Shown here: positions 8,655 through 17,247 of the stretch, in pieces
Position numbering within the stretch: the stretch's first letter is position 1
Layout: the number at the start of each line of letters is the position of its first letter
Source of the DNA: Salinicola avicenniae
Lineage (GTDB): Bacteria > Pseudomonadota > Gammaproteobacteria > Pseudomonadales > Halomonadaceae
Reading direction: 5' to 3'
Length of the DNA: 64,000 nucleotides
Assembly: GCF_023736115.1 (NCBI RefSeq)
Contig: NZ_JAKQZC010000003.1
Coordinates: forward strand, 1 to 64,000
Made by a program: the position numbers and the translations under genes
The notes under the pieces: model-generated
Database searches by the model: none
The model's input: only the letters and a program-made list of their open reading frames with translations
What the model was told of the DNA's origin: nothing

Positions 8655-9133
8655 GGGGCTTCTTGGCGGCGCGCCAACGGGTGTGTGCCGGCCTGGGTCA
8701 ACGCGATCAGATCGGTCGGCGCCAGCGTCAGCTCGAGGCCGCGACGCCCGGCACTGACATGTACGCGGTCCAGCGTGAGCACGCTGGCATCGATAAAACT
8801 CGGCAGCGACTTCTTCTGGCCCAATGGACTGATGCCGCCGACCTGGTAGCCGGTGCTGCGCTCGGCGGCAGCGATGTCGGCCATCCGTGCCTTGCGCGCG
8901 CCCGCGGCCTTGGCTAGCGCCTTCAGGTCGAGCGTGGCGTCCACCGGGACCATGGCCACCACCAGACGGCCGTCGTCGAGCTGCGCCAGCAGTGTCTTGA
9001 AGACGGCGGCCGGGTTCAACGACAGCGCGCGCGCGGCATCGAGGCCATAGGACTCGGAGGCGGCGTCGAGCTCGTAGGCGGTGACGTCATGGGGGATGTC
9101 GTGGCTCTCGAGAAGACGAACGGCTGGTGTCAT
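8651..9133 (-). CDS. ybaK: Cys-tRNA(Pro)/Cys-tRNA(Cys) deacylase YbaK
   Basis: 160 residues. This is a YbaK/EbsC domain: AVFKTLLAQLDDGRLVVAMVPVD, LDLKALAKAAGARKARMAD, and the TGYQVGGISPLGQKKSLPSFID block, which shapes the editing pocket. The enzyme removes cysteine wrongly attached to tRNA(Pro) by prolyl-tRNA synthetase, acting in trans in the cytoplasm. The conserved Lys in VFKTL is the expected key residue. Start supported by GAGGG 7 nt upstream. It heads a three-gene unit with two proteins of unknown function. Confidence 0.92.
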   Translation of the reverse strand: MTPAVRLLESHDIPHDVTAYELDAASESYGLDAARALSLNPAAVFKTLLAQLDDGRLVVAMVPVDATLDLKALAKAAGARKARMADIAAAERSTGYQVGGISPLGQKKSLPSFIDASVLTLDRVHVSAGRRGLELTLAPTDLIALTQAGTHPLARRQEAP

Positions 9134-9231
9134 GGGCGCCCTCGATGGGTCCGGCGGTGAACGTCGACGGTTTCTATGTTGATCACCCTATGAAGCCTCC
9201 CTCTAGCGACTCGCGATGAATTCCTACCGCG

Positions 9232-9558
9232 ATGGACACCCGCATTAATGAGCGCTGCACCCTCTGTGGCAGAACGGTGCTGTTGATACGCCACCACCTG
9301 ATACCCAAGACGTTGCATCGCAAACCGCGATATCGCAAGCGTTACGATCGGGAGAGACTGAATGCCGCGATACGGTGGATCTGTCGGCCCTGTCACACCC
9401 CTTTGCACCGTACGCTTAGCGAGCGCGACCTGGCAGATACCGGAGCGAGTCGCGAGGCGTTGCTGGCGCATCCGCCGATCCGTGCGTTCGTCGAGAGGCT
9501 GGCCACCAAACCGGACGGCTTTGTGCCCAAGCGTCACGCGCGGCTGCGACGTGGCTGA
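9232..9558 (+). CDS. Small HNH-type endonuclease domain protein
   Basis: 108 residues, basic. It has the zinc-finger HNH layout: CTLCG near residue 9, then RHHLIPKTLHRK (the catalytic His-His with a Pro), then CRPCHTPLHRTLSE with the second Cys pair and final His. The four Cys would bind a structural zinc. Such small proteins may nick or cut DNA; many have no known target. No toxin/immunity partner, restriction gene or phage gene is adjacent, so a defence role is not supported. No obvious ribosome binding site precedes the ATG. Confidence 0.75.
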   Translation: MDTRINERCTLCGRTVLLIRHHLIPKTLHRKPRYRKRYDRERLNAAIRWICRPCHTPLHRTLSERDLADTGASREALLAHPPIRAFVERLATKPDGFVPKRHARLRRG

Positions 9559-9584
9559 AGGCATCGAACCGGCGCGGGCATGCT

Positions 9585-10055
9585 TCAAATCAGCCGCTGC
9601 CCGCGAAAGTCTTGCCAGGCGGCGGCCAGCGGCGCTTCCAATCTCTCCTGGAGATGATCCGGCAGCGCCCGCAGGGCCGATTCCAGATCCGAAAAGTCCC
9701 GGTTGCGTAGCCAGCAGTAGGCCCAGGCACAGGCTTCGTCGGTATTCCGGGGAACGGGCCGGGCCGGCATCTGGACCAGCAGAAAGAGCGCGGTGCGTGC
9801 CGCCCAAAGTGGGGGCGTGCCACCGGCACTCCAGGCGGTCAGCGTGGCGCCGTCCGGTGTCGCGTCGGGCTCGCCCAGTTTGGCGATACGAGCCGTATCG
9901 GCCAGAATCATGGCCAGACGGTCGGGATCGGCCTGACCCAGCAGCAACCAGTGGCCGACCAGGTTGGGGCTGCCGCTGACCACCCGCGCGTAGAACGGGC
10001 GCTCCCGGGCGTCATCCCGTAGAGCGCTATGCGAGGAGGACGAACGTTCGACCAT
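9585..10055 (-). CDS. Hypothetical protein, 156 residues
   Basis: Not recognised. The protein is soluble with no signal peptide. It contains RPFYARVVSGSPNLVGHWLL near residue 20, a Trp/Ala/Leu-rich helical section (PPLWAARTALFLLVQMPARP) and a stretch with several Trp and Cys residues (DEACAWAYCWLRNRDFSDLE). The start at 10055 is supported by AAAGGAAACC just upstream. It diverges from the patB-type gene, and the two starts are only 40 nt apart, so they may share a control region. Codon use and GC look like the neighbours. Confidence 0.65.
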   Translation of the reverse strand: MVERSSSSHSALRDDARERPFYARVVSGSPNLVGHWLLLGQADPDRLAMILADTARIAKLGEPDATPDGATLTAWSAGGTPPLWAARTALFLLVQMPARPVPRNTDEACAWAYCWLRNRDFSDLESALRALPDHLQERLEAPLAAAWQDFRGQRLI

Positions 10056-10095
10056 TGAGGTTTCCTTTCCTATCGACAACTACGAGAGCGTTAAC

Positions 10096-11247
10096 GTGAA
10101 CTTCGATTTTGCCACGCATATCGATCGTCGCCAGCATCCGACGAAAAAATGGCAGCAGTACGACGACGACGTCTTGCCACTGTGGATCGCCGACATGGAC
10201 TTTCCCTCCCCGCCGGCCGTGATCAACGCGCTGCGTGCGCGCGTCGATCACGGCGTCTTCGGCTACGGTGGGGTTCCCGAACGTCTCAGGCAGACGCTTT
10301 GCGACTGGAGCCAGCACCACTACGACTGGTCGATCGAGGCCGACTGGCAAATCTGGGTGCCGGGCGTTGTGCCGGCGCTCAACCTGGCGGCACTCGCCTT
10401 CAGCGAGCCAGGGCAGGGGGTGCTGACGGCCACCCCGATCTATCCGCCGTTTCTGGGGGTGGCCGACAATACCGGGCGCGAGGCACAGACCTTTGCGCTG
10501 GCAGAGCCGGAGACAGCGGCGGACACTTGGCAACTGGACGTGGCGGCGCTGGAGGCGGCGATTCGTCCCAACACCCGTGTTCTGCTCTGGTGTCACCCGC
10601 ACAACCCAACCGGTCGAGTGTGGACGCCGACGGCGCTGCGCCAGCTGGGCGAACTGGCGCAGCGCCATGACCTCATCGTCGTGTCCGACGAACTCCACTG
10701 TGATCTGATCCTCGACCCGACCCAGCCGCATCGGCCGCTGGGGCGCGTTTGTCCCGAGCTGGCCGAGCGTCTTGTCACGCTCTGGGCGCCGTCGAAGACC
10801 TTCAATATTGCCGGTCTCTCCGCCGCTTGCGCGATCATCGCCGACGAGACCCTGCGCCGGCGCTTTCAACGTGCCGCGAGCGGGTTGCTGCCGAGCGTGA
10901 ACGTGCTTGGGCTGAGTGCCGCCGAAGCCGCCTACGGCGAGGGGGAGGCCTGGCGCCAGGCGCTTCTGGGCGTACTGCGCGACAATCTGGCACTGCTGCA
11001 GGATCATGCCGCGCAGTGGCCCGATGTTTCGATGTCGACGCCGGAGGCCACCTACCTGGCGTGGCTGGACCTGCGCCGGAGTTCGTTAGGCATGGAGGCG
11101 CAACAGCGTCTGCTGGCGGAGGCGCGGGTCGCGCTTTCCGATGGCGCCGATTTCGGCTGGCCGGGCTTTGTACGGCTCAACTTCGGCATGCCTCGCGGCT
11201 GGTTGGAAGAGGCGCTGCAGCGTCTCGACCGTCTGTTGAAAGCGTGA
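10096..11247 (+). CDS. patB: PatB/MalY-type cystathionine beta-lyase (PLP enzyme)
   Basis: 383 residues, aminotransferase fold type I, the usual length. Hallmarks: LPLWIADMDFPSPPAVINAL at the N-terminus, YGYxG-like HGVFGYGGVPE, LLWCHPHNPTGRVW, VSDELHCDLIL, and the PLP-binding lysine in APSKTFNIAGLSAA. It is expected to split carbon-sulfur bonds, giving pyruvate, ammonia and a thiol (homocysteine from cystathionine, or sulfide from cysteine). Cytoplasmic. GTG start. Stands alone between a divergent unknown gene and a terminator. It could act in methionine synthesis or cysteine breakdown; sequence alone does not decide. Confidence 0.88.
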   Translation: MNFDFATHIDRRQHPTKKWQQYDDDVLPLWIADMDFPSPPAVINALRARVDHGVFGYGGVPERLRQTLCDWSQHHYDWSIEADWQIWVPGVVPALNLAALAFSEPGQGVLTATPIYPPFLGVADNTGREAQTFALAEPETAADTWQLDVAALEAAIRPNTRVLLWCHPHNPTGRVWTPTALRQLGELAQRHDLIVVSDELHCDLILDPTQPHRPLGRVCPELAERLVTLWAPSKTFNIAGLSAACAIIADETLRRRFQRAASGLLPSVNVLGLSAAEAAYGEGEAWRQALLGVLRDNLALLQDHAAQWPDVSMSTPEATYLAWLDLRRSSLGMEAQQRLLAEARVALSDGADFGWPGFVRLNFGMPRGWLEEALQRLDRLLKA

Positions 11248-11263
11248 TCGCTACGCCATCGGG

Positions 11264-11300
11264 AAACCCCCGACCCGGCGGCTGGCCGGGGCGGGGGTTT
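11264..11300. terminator. Bidirectional terminator between patB and cnoX
   Basis: AAACCCCCG (11264-11272) pairs with CGGGGGTTT (11292-11300), with further GC pairing inside. It lies between two convergent genes. Confidence 0.8.
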
Positions 11301-11320
11301 CGCTCAATGCGGTGATCGTC

Positions 11321-12256
11321 TCAATAGAGCAGGGCGAACAGGCGGCGGCGGTAAGTCACGGTCAGCGGGTGGTCGGCGCCAAGGGCGTCGAAGACCCGTA
11401 GCAGGGTCTTGCGGGCGGCGTCGTCACCGTAGGCGCGGTCTGTCTTCAAAAGGGCCAGCAACGCTTCGAGTCCGTCTTCGTAGCGACCGTCCGCGATCTG
11501 GCGCATGGCTCGCTGGAAGTTGGCCTCGCTATCGTTGCGCTCTCCGAGGGCGTCGATCTCGGCCTGGGTGGGCGCTTCCTCGCCGAACGCGATACGCGCG
11601 CGCACGCCGCGTGCTTTGGGGGCTTCGCGGTGCTCGGGCGGCAGGCTGTCGAGCAGCTGCTTGGCGTCGTCTACCTGATCTGCAGCGACCAATACGCCCG
11701 CCAGATCGATCTGATAGTCGTAGTGCTCCGGGTACTGCTGAATCAGCTCTTGGTAGATCGCCTGTGCGGTGGCGGTGTCGCCGTCGGCTAGCGCCGCTTC
11801 GGCCATCTCTTCAGGGCTCTGCGAGGCGCCTTCGGGCGCCTCGAGGTACTTGCCCAGCCACTCGCGAACCTGGCTTTCCGGCAGCGCGCCCTGGAACTGA
11901 TCATAGAGCTGGCCCTGCGCAATCAGCTTGACGTCCGGTACCGAACGGATGCCCAGCTGCGAGGCGATCTGCGGGTAGGCCTCGATATCCAGGCGGGCGA
12001 GCACGAAGGCGCCGCCATACTCCTTGGCGAGCTTTTCGAGAACCGGCTTGAGATTCTTGCACGGCTCGCACCAGGAGGCCCAGCTCTGCAGCACCACGGG
12101 GCGCTGCATCGAGCCCTCGAGCACGACCTGCTGGAAGTTCTCCAGCGTGACGTCGACGATGACCTGCTCGGCGCTGGCGCCGGTGTCTTGGTTGCCTGAG
12201 CCGCTGGTCTCCGGGCTGGAGAGCGGTTGTCCGGTGCGAGGATCGACGATAGCCAT
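11321..12256 (-). CDS. cnoX: CnoX/YbbN-type thioredoxin-TPR chaperone
   Basis: 311 residues. A thioredoxin domain occupies about 35-140, with active site SWASWCEPCKNLKPVLE and the cis-proline in IRSVPDVKLIAQG. A tetratricopeptide-like helical region follows to the C-terminus (AEAALADGDTATAQAIYQEL, FQRAMRQIADGRYEDGLEAL). This is the CnoX layout: a redox-active holdase that hands clients to GroEL. Both active-site Cys are kept (WCEPC), unlike the E. coli protein, so oxidoreductase activity is plausible. Start at 12256 is supported by AAGGG 8 nt upstream. Divergent from the DUF3750 gene. Confidence 0.9.
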   Translation of the reverse strand: MAIVDPRTGQPLSSPETSGSGNQDTGASAEQVIVDVTLENFQQVVLEGSMQRPVVLQSWASWCEPCKNLKPVLEKLAKEYGGAFVLARLDIEAYPQIASQLGIRSVPDVKLIAQGQLYDQFQGALPESQVREWLGKYLEAPEGASQSPEEMAEAALADGDTATAQAIYQELIQQYPEHYDYQIDLAGVLVAADQVDDAKQLLDSLPPEHREAPKARGVRARIAFGEEAPTQAEIDALGERNDSEANFQRAMRQIADGRYEDGLEALLALLKTDRAYGDDAARKTLLRVFDALGADHPLTVTYRRRLFALLY

Positions 12257-12368
12257 GGAAAAGCCCTTGATGTCCGATTCGGATTTGGCAAAGTAGATGT
12301 GGGTGATGAGCGTCGGATTCAACCCCTCGGCGCCTCGCTCGCTCTCCTGACGCCACTGGAACTGACCT

Positions 12369-13193
12369 TTGACACTATTGATCCGCTCGATCGGCCGGCT
12401 ATTGAAAATGGGCGGTGCGTTGCTGTTGCTGGTCCTGGTTCTGCTGCTCGGGCCGGCCTATATGCTGGCTTCTCAGCAGGTTCCCTTTCATGCCGACTGG
12501 CAGACGGCGAACCGCGACTCCAGTGGTCTGGCGCCGGATCCGGATCGTGTCCGCGAGGCGGTAGTGCAGGTTTACGCTGCCCGCACCTTCGAATGGCGTG
12601 GCGCCTTTGGGGTTCATACCTGGATCGCGACCAAGGCGGCAGGCGCGAGCCGCTATCGTGTCTACCAAGTATTGAGCTGGCGTCGGCCGACGGTCGAGAG
12701 CGGCTACGCGCCCCCCGACCGCCAGTGGTACGGCAATTCACCGACGTTGCTGGCGGATATCCGCGGCGAGCCAGCCGCGCGTGCCATCGATACGATCGAA
12801 GACGTCGTGCCGCAATACCCGGAAGCGGATCGCTATCGCATCTGGCCCGGCCCCAACAGCAATACCTTTATCGCTTGGGTGGTGCGGCAGGTGCCCGAGC
12901 TCTCCGTGGATTTTCCGCCGAATGCGCTGGGCAAGGATTACCTGCCCGACGGTATCGTCGCTAGGGCGCCGTCGCACACCGGCTATCAGCTCTCTTTTGG
13001 TGGCCTGCTGGGTGTGATGGTCGCACTGGACGAGGGTATCGAGTTCGATCTGCTCGGGTTGACCGTCGGCGTCGACTTCCAGTCGCCGGCACTCAAACTG
13101 CCGGGCATCGGTCGCGTCGGCATGGCCCAGCCGACCGGTGTCGAGGGCGAGCGAGAGGTCGAGCAGGCGGCGCCCTTGTCGGCCTCAGGCTAG
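12369..13193 (+). CDS. DUF3750 domain protein, membrane anchored
   Basis: 274 residues from a TTG start; an ATG at 12408 is an alternative. An N-terminal hydrophobic segment (MGGALLLLVLVLLLGPAYML) anchors it, and the rest is periplasmic. DUF3750 marks include VVQVYAARTFEWRGAFGVHTWIA-like text, AARAIDTIEDVVPQYPEADR, WPGPNSNTFIAWVVRQVPEL and the C-terminal SFGGLLGVMVALDEGIEFD. The family has a possible His/Asn-type active centre (VHTW, NSNTF) reminiscent of cysteine-peptidase-like or lipase folds, but no activity is established. Divergent from cnoX. Confidence 0.8.
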   Translation: MTLLIRSIGRLLKMGGALLLLVLVLLLGPAYMLASQQVPFHADWQTANRDSSGLAPDPDRVREAVVQVYAARTFEWRGAFGVHTWIATKAAGASRYRVYQVLSWRRPTVESGYAPPDRQWYGNSPTLLADIRGEPAARAIDTIEDVVPQYPEADRYRIWPGPNSNTFIAWVVRQVPELSVDFPPNALGKDYLPDGIVARAPSHTGYQLSFGGLLGVMVALDEGIEFDLLGLTVGVDFQSPALKLPGIGRVGMAQPTGVEGEREVEQAAPLSASG

Positions 13194-13308
13194 GTTGTCG
13201 TCGTGAGATCGGTGGGTCGCAGGTAATCGATCGCGTCGGCTGGCCGCTACCGATCGACGCCATGATCTGTCGCGTGGGGCGCGACCTTTCTGCCAAAAGT
13301 GACCGACC

Positions 13309-13341
13309 AAAAAAAACCGGTGCCTGGGGAAGGCACCGGTT
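13309..13341 (-). terminator. Terminator of the initiator tRNA gene
   Basis: An 11-bp perfect stem (13315-13325 with 13331-13341) with an A-run before it on the plus strand, which is a T-run after the hairpin on the minus strand. It lies 9 nt past the tRNA end. Confidence 0.9.
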
Positions 13342-13349
13342 AAAAAATT

Positions 13350-13426
<77 letters not shown>

Positions 13427-13440
13427 TCAACGTGGGGCGA

Positions 13441-13468
13441 ATTATACGTACGTCTTAGGCCCTGTCAA
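13441..13468 (-). promoter_or_regulatory. Consensus sigma-70 promoter of tRNA-fMet
   Basis: Read on the minus strand: TTGACA (13468-13463), 16 nt, TATAAT (13446-13441). Both hexamers are perfect. The start of transcription would be about 7-8 nt before the tRNA 5' end. The -35 lies inside the 3' end of the DUF349 gene, and that gene's stop codon (13457-13455) is in the spacer. Confidence 0.9.
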
Positions 13469-16226
13469 GACTTTCGTTCGATGTCTGATGGTGATGGCTG
13501 TGGGCGAGGCGTCCGAGGACGTGCTCGAAGGCGTCCACATAGCGTGCCCAGGTCTCTGCCGACAGCGGGGCGATGGAGAGCAGGCGCGCCAGAGTCTGTT
13601 CGAGTTCTTCCGGCGGCGAGGGCGGACGACCCAGGCCGTCGTTCAAACGCGCGACCTGTACCTCTAGGCGCAGCGGCTCGAGCGCTTCGGGAATCGGTTC
13701 TCCGGCCAGCAGGTCGAGCTGGACCAGACAGCGTTGTAGACGCTCTTCGGCATCTTGCGGGGTTGTGGCCTGGGCGTGCCGCGCCTTGAGTGCGGCACGC
13801 ATGTCGGAGGGTACGGCTTCGGGCAGGTCGCCACCGATGGCGGCTTCCAGCGCGGCGCGGTAGCTCGGCCAGCGCTGGGCGCGTTCGGCCAGTGCCAGCC
13901 GGTCCAGCGTGACCTCGCGAGCGTGGACGATGCCCTGCCAGCGTTTTTCCATGCCGTCGCTGCGCCGACTGCGCGGCAACGGTGCCAGGCGCTGCGCTTC
14001 GGCGAGCGCGGCATCGAGCACGTGGCGTTCGTTGGCGCTGGCGGGCTGCCAGGCATCGAGACGGTCGATGAGTGCCTGCATGGCTTCGAAGTGCTGTAGC
14101 TGCTTGGCCTGCTGCTCGCCGCGTACGCTATCGCGAGCCGCGAAGATGGTGTCGCAGTGATTGCGGAACTGTCGCCAAAGCGTCTGCTCCACGCCCTTGG
14201 GCGCGCGTCCAAGGGCGCGCCACTGCTGCTGCAGCGCCTTGGCCTGCTCGGCCCGCTGGGCGGCGGAGGCCGAATCCTCGGCGAGCTGTCGAGCCTGTTC
14301 GACCAGTGTGCGCTTGTGGGTGGCAATGTCGCCGGCCCGGTCGTCGATCAAGGTCTGCAGCCGGTGACGCAGGCGCGCATAGCGTCGCCCCAGCGCCTGA
14401 GCCTGCCGTCGAGGAATCGGCCAGTGTCGATCCCACTGTTCCTGAGCGGTATCGCGGATGCGTCGTAGCCCATCCGGGTCGGCGTTGTCGGAGGGATTGT
14501 CGAGCAGGCTCTGCAGATGTTCGCACAGCGCCTGTCGCGCGGCGAGATTGTCCTGTTCGCGGGCGTCCCGTTCTGCTTCCCAGTCGGCCAACTGGGCATG
14601 CAGGTTGTCGGAAGCCGCGCGGAAACGCTGGGCGAACTCCCGCGTGGCCGCGGCATCACCCAACTGACGCCACTCGCGAATCAGGCGTTGATGCTGACGG
14701 TGGCGCTCGGCGTCGCGCTGCTCCCGGGCCTCGACGAGGGCTTCGAGCGAGTGAAGCAGTTTTTCGCGTTTGGGCGCGGCGGCGAAGCCGCGCCAGTCCC
14801 GCAGCTCTGCCAGACGGGCGGTCTGCTGCTTGTAGGTCTGCTCCAGCTCGGCGGGCAAGGGCCCGGTCGCTTCCCGCTGTTGGCGCAGCTCGCGATGGCG
14901 CTGCGTGGCGGCGCGATAATGGCCCTGATCGAGCGCCTCAGCGAGAGTCGCCAACTGCTCGGCGAAGGCATCCGGAGAAACGCTGCGGGGCTCGCGGGCG
15001 CCGCCGGCGGCCTCGTCGTCGGGCGTGGCCAGACGCTGCTGTTGCGCTTCCTGTACCAGCTCGGTCGGCGGCAGGGCTGCCGGCCAGGCGAGTCGCTCGA
15101 GCACTGGCGCGACATCGCGCCCCTCGTCGATCGCCGCCCGCAGCGGAGCGCTCTCTTGCTGCAGCCGCTCCCAGGCCAGCCAGATCGTCTGTACCTGCTG
15201 ATCCAGCGCTTCGTGGCGTGCGCGCAGGTCGTCGCTGACGCCATAGTGATCGGAAATCTCCTGCCAGCGCTCGGTCTGCAGCCGCCATTTGGCGCTCAGC
15301 TGCTGCATGGCATCCGGCGTCAGCGGAGAGACCTGCGTGACCACGGCCAGTGCCTGTTCCAGGGTGTCGAGAATGCTTTCGCGGGTCGCCCGCGCCTCGG
15401 CCTTGGCGTGCTTGACCTGTTCGAGTTCCCGATGGGCCCGCTGATGCTCGGCGATCCGCCGGCGGCAGTCGCTCGCGGCGGCATCGAAGCGTTCGCGCTG
15501 ACCGTCGTCGGCGCCATCGACAAGCGACTCCCACGTTTGCAGCCAGTGCTTCAGGCGAGCTTCGTACATCGGCTCCCATGGGCGGTGGGCATGGGCCTCG
15601 ATCGCGCTCAGCAGCTTCTCGCGTTCGGCAGCCCGCTCCGCCCGTTGTTCGGCATCGGCGCGGCGCTCGGCCAGGCGTTCGCGTGCCAGCCTTGCGACCT
15701 GCTTGTCGCGGCGCGCCTGGCGTGCCAGCTGTGTCAGTCCATCGTTACTGGTGACACGCTCGGCGGCGGCACGGCGCACGGCGGTGATGCCGTTCTCGCT
15801 GGCGTGATGGATCAGGCGCGCCTCGTCCTCGATGCGGGCCAGGGCGGCCAGACGCAGCGACTGGTTGTCGCCGTGGGCGACCAGCGCATCGAGCAGGGCA
15901 CTGTCGTCGAGCGTTTCGATCAGCGCGATCCGCGACGTCAGGTCGGGGCCTTCGCTGACGCGCCCGCCCAGCAGATCGAGCAGGCGCTGGAAGATCTCGT
16001 CGCTCGGGTGCGCGGCGTGCCAGGCGAGAAGGGGGCTCGGGTCGTCCACGCGCGCCACGGCCGCGGCGCGTACCGCTGGCACGTCATCGCGAGCCAGGCG
16101 GGCCAGTGTGTCTAGGGCATCCGGGCCCAGTTGCGAAGCGGCGCGCGCACGAATGGCGGGGTCCCGATGTTCCCACCGGGCGCTTCGCCACAGGGAAGAG
16201 AACAGGCGTTGAAAGAGTCCTGGCAT
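13455..16226 (-). CDS. DUF349 coiled-coil protein
   Basis: 923 residues. The N-terminal 200 residues look like HEAT-type repeats (DPAIRARAASQLGPDALDTL, VPAVRAAAVARVDDPSPLL). The remainder holds several DUF349 repeats with the W-x-x-L-G pattern (REWRQLGDAAATREF, QQWRALGRAPKGVEQTLWRQ) inside long charged coiled-coil helices rich in Arg, Glu and Gln. The protein is cytoplasmic and probably elongated. No biochemical function is established; related proteins are common as single copies in gammaproteobacteria. Divergent from the min operon; the start ATG at 16226 gives a hydrophobic-basic N-terminus (MPGLFQRLFSSLW). Confidence 0.85.
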   Translation of the reverse strand: MPGLFQRLFSSLWRSARWEHRDPAIRARAASQLGPDALDTLARLARDDVPAVRAAAVARVDDPSPLLAWHAAHPSDEIFQRLLDLLGGRVSEGPDLTSRIALIETLDDSALLDALVAHGDNQSLRLAALARIEDEARLIHHASENGITAVRRAAAERVTSNDGLTQLARQARRDKQVARLARERLAERRADAEQRAERAAEREKLLSAIEAHAHRPWEPMYEARLKHWLQTWESLVDGADDGQRERFDAAASDCRRRIAEHQRAHRELEQVKHAKAEARATRESILDTLEQALAVVTQVSPLTPDAMQQLSAKWRLQTERWQEISDHYGVSDDLRARHEALDQQVQTIWLAWERLQQESAPLRAAIDEGRDVAPVLERLAWPAALPPTELVQEAQQQRLATPDDEAAGGAREPRSVSPDAFAEQLATLAEALDQGHYRAATQRHRELRQQREATGPLPAELEQTYKQQTARLAELRDWRGFAAAPKREKLLHSLEALVEAREQRDAERHRQHQRLIREWRQLGDAAATREFAQRFRAASDNLHAQLADWEAERDAREQDNLAARQALCEHLQSLLDNPSDNADPDGLRRIRDTAQEQWDRHWPIPRRQAQALGRRYARLRHRLQTLIDDRAGDIATHKRTLVEQARQLAEDSASAAQRAEQAKALQQQWRALGRAPKGVEQTLWRQFRNHCDTIFAARDSVRGEQQAKQLQHFEAMQALIDRLDAWQPASANERHVLDAALAEAQRLAPLPRSRRSDGMEKRWQGIVHAREVTLDRLALAERAQRWPSYRAALEAAIGGDLPEAVPSDMRAALKARHAQATTPQDAEERLQRCLVQLDLLAGEPIPEALEPLRLEVQVARLNDGLGRPPSPPEELEQTLARLLSIAPLSAETWARYVDAFEHVLGRLAHSHHHQTSNESLDRA

Positions 16227-16368
16227 GGCCGATGTGGCATCCTGAAAACGACGGGCTGGCGGTGATCGACCCCGCCTGGGGCGGGTGTCGACAGCAGCTT
16301 TCTATCTAACCATCTGACGGCGGGTGATAAAAGCCTGCAAAGGTCGTGACGTCGGCCACTGGCGACAC

Positions 16369-16397
16369 CTGACAAAAGGTCGAGCCGGTCGTATGAT
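16369..16397 (+). promoter_or_regulatory. Likely promoter of minCDE
   Basis: CTGACA (16369-16374), 17 nt, TATGAT (16392-16397): five of six matches in each hexamer with ideal spacing, 64 nt before the minC start. Confidence 0.7.
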
Positions 16398-16460
16398 CGG
16401 TTGCAGCGACGTGCGCCCTCGCTTAGCGTAACCCCATTCCCCCCGCTGCGGAGTTCGGTC

Positions 16461-17201
16461 ATGAGTCTCAACAGGGATCGGGCAGATACTGCCTTTACAT
16501 TCAAGGGCGGCATGCTGCCGATGACGGTCATGGAGCTGGCCAGCGGCGACCCGGAGCGGATTCGCGCCCAGCTGACCGGCAAGATCAGTCAGGCCCCGGC
16601 GTTCTTTCAGCACACGCCCGTCGTTTTGAGCGTGGAGCAGGTCGACGAGCCGCACCTTGCGCTCGAGCGGATCTGTGCGGTGTGCCGTGCGCACAAGCTG
16701 CTGCCCGTGGCCGTGCGCGGTGGCTCCGATCCTGTCAAGCAGTCCGCCTGGGCGCTCGGTCTCGGCTGGTTCCCGCCGCAGGAGAATCGCCCGCGTGCGG
16801 TCGAGCCGCGCGTCGTGGAGCCTGAGGAACCGGCCGAGGCAGCGCTGCCGGCAGGCACGGTAGAGACGATGCCCGGTGGCCGTATTCATCGCGGCACGGT
16901 GCGCTCGGGGCAGCAGGTGTCGGCACCGGAAGGCGACCTGGTTGTCATCGGTGCGGTCAATCCCGGTGCCGAGGTGCTGGCCGCCGGCAACGTGCATGTC
17001 TACGGGCCGCTACGCGGAAGGGCGCTCGCTGGCATTCACGGCAACCGCGAGGCGGGCATTTTCTGTCACGACCTGCACGCCGAACTGCTCTCCATTGCGG
17101 GTACCTACAAGCGTCTGGAAGACATCGATCCCAGGATGCTGGGCTGCTCGGTGCAGGTGCAGCTCAAGGAAGACCAATTGCGGATCTCGGCGCTGACTTG
17201 A
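16461..17201 (+). CDS. minC: Septum-site inhibitor MinC
   Basis: 246 residues. The N-terminal domain (about 1-110) begins FTFKGGMLPMTVMELAS, and a Glu/Pro-rich linker follows (RPRAVEPRVVEPEEPAEA). The C-terminal beta-helix (RGTVRSGQQVSAPEGDLVVI, VNPGAEVLAAGNVHVYGPLRG, RALAGIHGNREAGIFCHDL) dimerises and binds MinD. MinC blocks FtsZ ring assembly at the poles. Start chosen at the ATG with GGAG 8 nt upstream; the frame extends 20 codons upstream without conserved sequence. First gene of minCDE. Confidence 0.97.
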   Translation: MSLNRDRADTAFTFKGGMLPMTVMELASGDPERIRAQLTGKISQAPAFFQHTPVVLSVEQVDEPHLALERICAVCRAHKLLPVAVRGGSDPVKQSAWALGLGWFPPQENRPRAVEPRVVEPEEPAEAALPAGTVETMPGGRIHRGTVRSGQQVSAPEGDLVVIGAVNPGAEVLAAGNVHVYGPLRGRALAGIHGNREAGIFCHDLHAELLSIAGTYKRLEDIDPRMLGCSVQVQLKEDQLRISALT

Positions 17202-17247
17202 TCAGCGCGGGAGCGATCAACATTTTTCGGGTAACAGGAAGTTCATC

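Noticed and set aside
9232-9558. Anti-phage or toxin system based on the small HNH protein
   Set aside because: No immunity gene, restriction partner, phage gene or composition shift around it; neighbours are ordinary metabolic genes.
14517-16115. Long plus-strand reading frame opposite the DUF349 gene
   Set aside because: Same artefact. The minus-strand frame has recognisable DUF349 repeats and coiled-coil composition.
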